Origin: an uncultured Bacteroides sp.
Lineage (GTDB): Bacteria > Bacteroidota > Bacteroidia > Bacteroidales > Bacteroidaceae
Assembly: GCA_949294185.1 (NCBI GenBank)
Contig: CASFGA010000001.1
Coordinates: 124,001-188,000 of the forward strand
Direction: 5' to 3'
Length of the DNA stretch: 64,000 bases
The notes under the pieces: generated by a model
What the model was told of the DNA's origin: nothing
The model's database searches: none
The model's input: the letters and a program-made list of their open reading frames with translations, nothing else
In this document: positions 61,285 through 64,000 of the stretch, piece after piece
Layout of the letters: the number at the start of each line of letters is the position of its first letter
Position numbering within the stretch: position 1 is the first letter of the stretch
Translations under genes and position numbers: made by a program

Positions 61285-63915
61285 ATGATGAAACACTTAA
61301 CTTATTTTGTAAGCTTGATTGTCGTGCTTGCTTTTGCCTCCTGCTCGTCTGAACACTTCATAAAAGAAACAGACTACCGAGCCAAAGTGGAAGCTGACTT
61401 TGCCGCCAAACAAAAAATACTGAATCAGGGCGATCTGTTTGCCATATTCAACCAGGACATGACGCAGACAGAACGCGAAGCCATGATGTTTCTTTATGCC
61501 TACATGACCCCCGGAGACATCGCCGACTACTCAGGTGAATTTTATCTGAAAAATGTGCGCCAGGCATTGGACACACGGAAAAACACCGTATGGGGAAAGA
61601 CAATCCCCGACCTGATATTCCGCCATTTCGTTTTGCCAGTACGGGTGAACAATGAAAATCTTGACAACTCGCGTGAAGTGTTTGCCAAAGAACTTTTTCC
61701 GCGCATAAAAGGCCTCAACGCCTATGACGCTGTGCTGGAAATCAACCATTGGTGTCACGAAAAGGCTGTCTATACGCCGTCTGACAGCCGCACAAGTTCA
61801 CCGCTCGCCACCGTCAAGACCGCTTACGGACGCTGCGGCGAAGAATCTACCTTCCTTGTAGCCGCCCTCCGCTCTGTCGGCATCCCGGCACGCCAGGTAT
61901 ATACGCCGCGCTGGGCGCATACAGACGACAACCATGCCTGGGTAGAAGCCTGGGTAGACGGTGAATGGCATTTTTTAGGAGCCTGCGAACCGGAACCGGT
62001 GCTTGATTTAGGATGGTTCAATGCTCCGGCAAGCCGCGGCATGCTGATGCATACCAAAGTTTTCGGCGCTTACAACGGGCCGGAAGATGTGATGAAACAG
62101 ACTGCCAACTATACGGAAATCAACATTATCGACAATTACGGCCAGAGTGCTCCGCTTGAAGTGCTCGTCAAAGACGACGGAAACCGCCCTGTGGCCGGAG
62201 CAAACGTGGAGTTCAAGCTGTATAACTATGCCGAGTTTTATACCGTAGCCCGCAAGACAAGCGACAACAACGGCCACACTTCCTTGTCAGCCGGTCTGGG
62301 TGACATGCTTGTTTATGCCTCCGCCAACGGAAAATTCGGTTTCCAAAAGGCATCGTTCGGCAAAGACAAGCAGGTGACCGTCGTTCTTGAGCATCAGGAG
62401 GGAGACACCTATACGCTGCCCTTCGATATCGTTCCTCCGGCAGAAAAGGCCGACCTGCCGAAAGTGACGGAAGAACAGCGTGCCGAAAACACCCGGCGCA
62501 TGAATGCGGAAGATTCCATCCGCAATGCCTATATCGGCACATTCCCTACCCGGCAGCAGGCCGAAGAGTTTGCCCGGTCGCAAGGGCTGGATGTGGAGAA
62601 GACTGCGACATTCATTGTGAAATCAAGAGGAAACCATGCCGACATCATGCAGTTTCTGAAAAACGCGACGGCTAAAGACATGGGCAAGCGGGCTCTGGAA
62701 CTGTTGCAATACATCTCCGACAAGGATTTGCGCGACACGCCCTGCGCCGTACTGGAAGACCACCTGTATAACACCGCACCGAACGTATGGGCCAAGACCG
62801 TGCTCTCTCCGCGCGTAGCCAGTGAAATGCTTACCCCCTACCGTTCTTATCTGCAAAAGAACATACCTGCGTCACTGGCCGAACAGTTCAAGAATGACCC
62901 GCAGACATTGGTCAACTGGTGCAAGGACAGCCTCATCATCCGCGATGACCTGAACACGCTCTTCACCACCACTTCTCCCGAAGGCGTATGGCGGAGCCGT
63001 GTCACCGATTCGGGTTCGCGTGAAATCTTTTTCGTGGCGGCAGCCCGCAGTCTCGGCATACCGGCACAGAAGGATGCGGTGACCGGAAATGTCTACTATT
63101 TCAAGAACAATGAAACGGTAAAGGTAGATTTTGAGACGGCGGTAAGCCAACGCCCCACAGAAGGCACGCTGAAAGCCACCTATACTCCGATACCGCGTCT
63201 GGGCAACCCGAAGTATTACACGCACTTCACCCTTTCGAAGTATGACGACGGCGTATTCCGCCTGATGAATTATCCGGAAGATGCAACCTGGGAATCGCTG
63301 CTCAAGCAGGGGACTAAAGTGGAAACCGGCTATTATATGCTCGTAACGGGAAGCCGCATGGCCAACGGAAGTGTGCTGAGCAATGTGACCTTCTTTACCG
63401 TCGAGGAGGGAAAAACCACAACCGTCGACCTTATGATGCGTGACAATGCAGAAGAAATCCGTGTCATCGGCAACTTCGACTCCGAAGCCAAGTATTCCCT
63501 GACCGGTGCCGGCGGTGAAGAAACCAGCGTATTGGCCACAACCGGCCGCGGATACTACATCATCGGCGTGCTGGGCGTAGGCCAGGAACCGACCAACCAT
63601 GCGCTGAAAGACATCGAAGTGAAGAAAGCCGACTTCGAGAAATGGGGACGCACCATGCTGCTCCTGTTTACTGACAAGGATGCCTATGCGAAATTCAATC
63701 CCAAAGACTTCCCCAACCTGCCCTCGACAGTGAAGTTCGGCATCGACACTGACGGAAAGATACGCAGCATGATAGCCGAAAACATGAAGCTCAGTCACGG
63801 AGGGCAGCTTCCGATATTCATCATCAGCGATACATTCAACCGCGTGGTGTTTGAATCGCACGGATACACTATCGGACTGGGTGAACAGCTGATTCACATC
63901 ATACACGGACTGTAA
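61285..63915 (+). CDS. Transglutaminase-like lipoprotein, multi-domain
   Basis: 876 residues with a lipoprotein signal (AFASC, Cys20). The N-terminal about 300 residues carry a transglutaminase-like protease core: catalytic Cys in YGRCGEES (near 184), His in DDNHAWVEAW (near 217) and an Asp in WVDGEW. After this come beta domains, among them a repeat of carboxypeptidase-regulatory type (VAGANVEFKLYN) and a second helical and beta-rich half with SREIFFVAAARSLGIPAQ, which resembles part of a transglutaminase core without the Cys. Peptide or cell-wall related function in the periplasm is a reasonable inference. The gene follows the fusion gene by 131 bases in the same direction, possibly in the same operon; a strong terminator follows. 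Confidence 0.8.
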   Translation: MMKHLTYFVSLIVVLAFASCSSEHFIKETDYRAKVEADFAAKQKILNQGDLFAIFNQDMTQTEREAMMFLYAYMTPGDIADYSGEFYLKNVRQALDTRKNTVWGKTIPDLIFRHFVLPVRVNNENLDNSREVFAKELFPRIKGLNAYDAVLEINHWCHEKAVYTPSDSRTSSPLATVKTAYGRCGEESTFLVAALRSVGIPARQVYTPRWAHTDDNHAWVEAWVDGEWHFLGACEPEPVLDLGWFNAPASRGMLMHTKVFGAYNGPEDVMKQTANYTEINIIDNYGQSAPLEVLVKDDGNRPVAGANVEFKLYNYAEFYTVARKTSDNNGHTSLSAGLGDMLVYASANGKFGFQKASFGKDKQVTVVLEHQEGDTYTLPFDIVPPAEKADLPKVTEEQRAENTRRMNAEDSIRNAYIGTFPTRQQAEEFARSQGLDVEKTATFIVKSRGNHADIMQFLKNATAKDMGKRALELLQYISDKDLRDTPCAVLEDHLYNTAPNVWAKTVLSPRVASEMLTPYRSYLQKNIPASLAEQFKNDPQTLVNWCKDSLIIRDDLNTLFTTTSPEGVWRSRVTDSGSREIFFVAAARSLGIPAQKDAVTGNVYYFKNNETVKVDFETAVSQRPTEGTLKATYTPIPRLGNPKYYTHFTLSKYDDGVFRLMNYPEDATWESLLKQGTKVETGYYMLVTGSRMANGSVLSNVTFFTVEEGKTTTVDLMMRDNAEEIRVIGNFDSEAKYSLTGAGGEETSVLATTGRGYYIIGVLGVGQEPTNHALKDIEVKKADFEKWGRTMLLLFTDKDAYAKFNPKDFPNLPSTVKFGIDTDGKIRSMIAENMKLSHGGQLPIFIISDTFNRVVFESHGYTIGLGEQLIHIIHGL

Positions 63916-63931
63916 TTCATCACTCTCTATA

Positions 63932-63976
63932 AAGGCGGGACGGCTGCATGAGAAATTTGTGCTGCCGTCCCGCCTT
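63932..63976 (+). terminator. Terminator after the transglutaminase-like gene
   Basis: AAGGCGGGACGGC (63932-63944) pairs with GCCGTCCCGCCTT (63964-63976), a perfect 13-bp stem, extended by GCA/TGC after a T-T mismatch. It is followed by CATTTCAT rather than an uninterrupted T run. Confidence 0.8.
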
Positions 63977-64000
63977 CATTTCATACTGTCCGAAACTTCG

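Overview
The window comes from a gut-type member of the Bacteroidales (Bacteroides/Phocaeicola-like). The signs are SusC/SusD outer-membrane proteins, a one-protein hybrid two-component regulator with a C-terminal AraC domain, Bacteroidales promoters of the form TTTG-N19/20-TAnnTTTG, few Shine-Dalgarno sequences, and a large polysaccharide utilization locus (PUL). No tRNA, rRNA or CRISPR array was seen.

Layout. (1) 1-3.5 kb: core genes, namely a truncated M49 dipeptidyl peptidase III, an AlkD-like HEAT-repeat protein, a Fur-family regulator and purA. (2) 3.8-8.9 kb: a 1333-residue hybrid two-component regulator translationally coupled to two half-size chromate (CHR) transporters. (3) 9-15.3 kb: a minus-strand nitroreductase / Smr-domain protein / thioesterase operon, then plus-strand B12-dependent ribonucleotide reductase, folB and a phosphoglycolate phosphatase. 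(4) 15.5-45.4 kb: the PUL. A ten-gene minus operon encodes CE1, GH95, GH43, GH146/127, GH97, GH43-CBM6, GH43-CBM6, GH31, CE1 and CE6. A plus-strand GH43 and GH97 follow, then a minus-strand GH43-GH67 pair and a minus-strand SusC-SusD pair. The activities predicted (alpha-glucuronidase, arabinofuranosidases/xylosidases, alpha-xylosidase, alpha-galactosidase, fucosidase/L-galactosidase, acetyl and feruloyl esterases) fit a heavily decorated glucuronoarabinoxylan. No endo-xylanase is recognisable.

Four PUL promoters (upstream of 31947, 32284, 39893 and 45228) each carry a direct repeat TGWAAC-N15-TGWAAC, which is a 21-bp period. The promoter-proximal half-site lies 31-32 bp upstream of the -7 box in three of them, and a degenerate third repeat takes that place in the fourth. 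This is the most likely binding site of the PUL regulator and ties the four units into one regulon.

(5) 45.5-48.3 kb: a minus operon of ADP-ribosylglycohydrolase, macro-like protein and FtsZ paralogue, with a strong terminator. (6) 48.4-52.9 kb: an AT-rich accessory stretch with an HNH protein / 186-aa protein / DUF4407 membrane protein operon, small secreted proteins (one made of 22-residue YDSYGN repeats), and a strongly structured, promoter-equipped minus-strand RNA of about 190-230 nt that resembles 6S RNA in overall shape. (7) 52.9-56.8 kb: a restriction-modification operon of Vsr, two C5-cytosine methyltransferases and an HNH endonuclease. (8) 57-64 kb: a ROK regulator divergent from nagB, followed by a degenerate NagB fused to a PIG-L deacetylase, and a transglutaminase-like lipoprotein.
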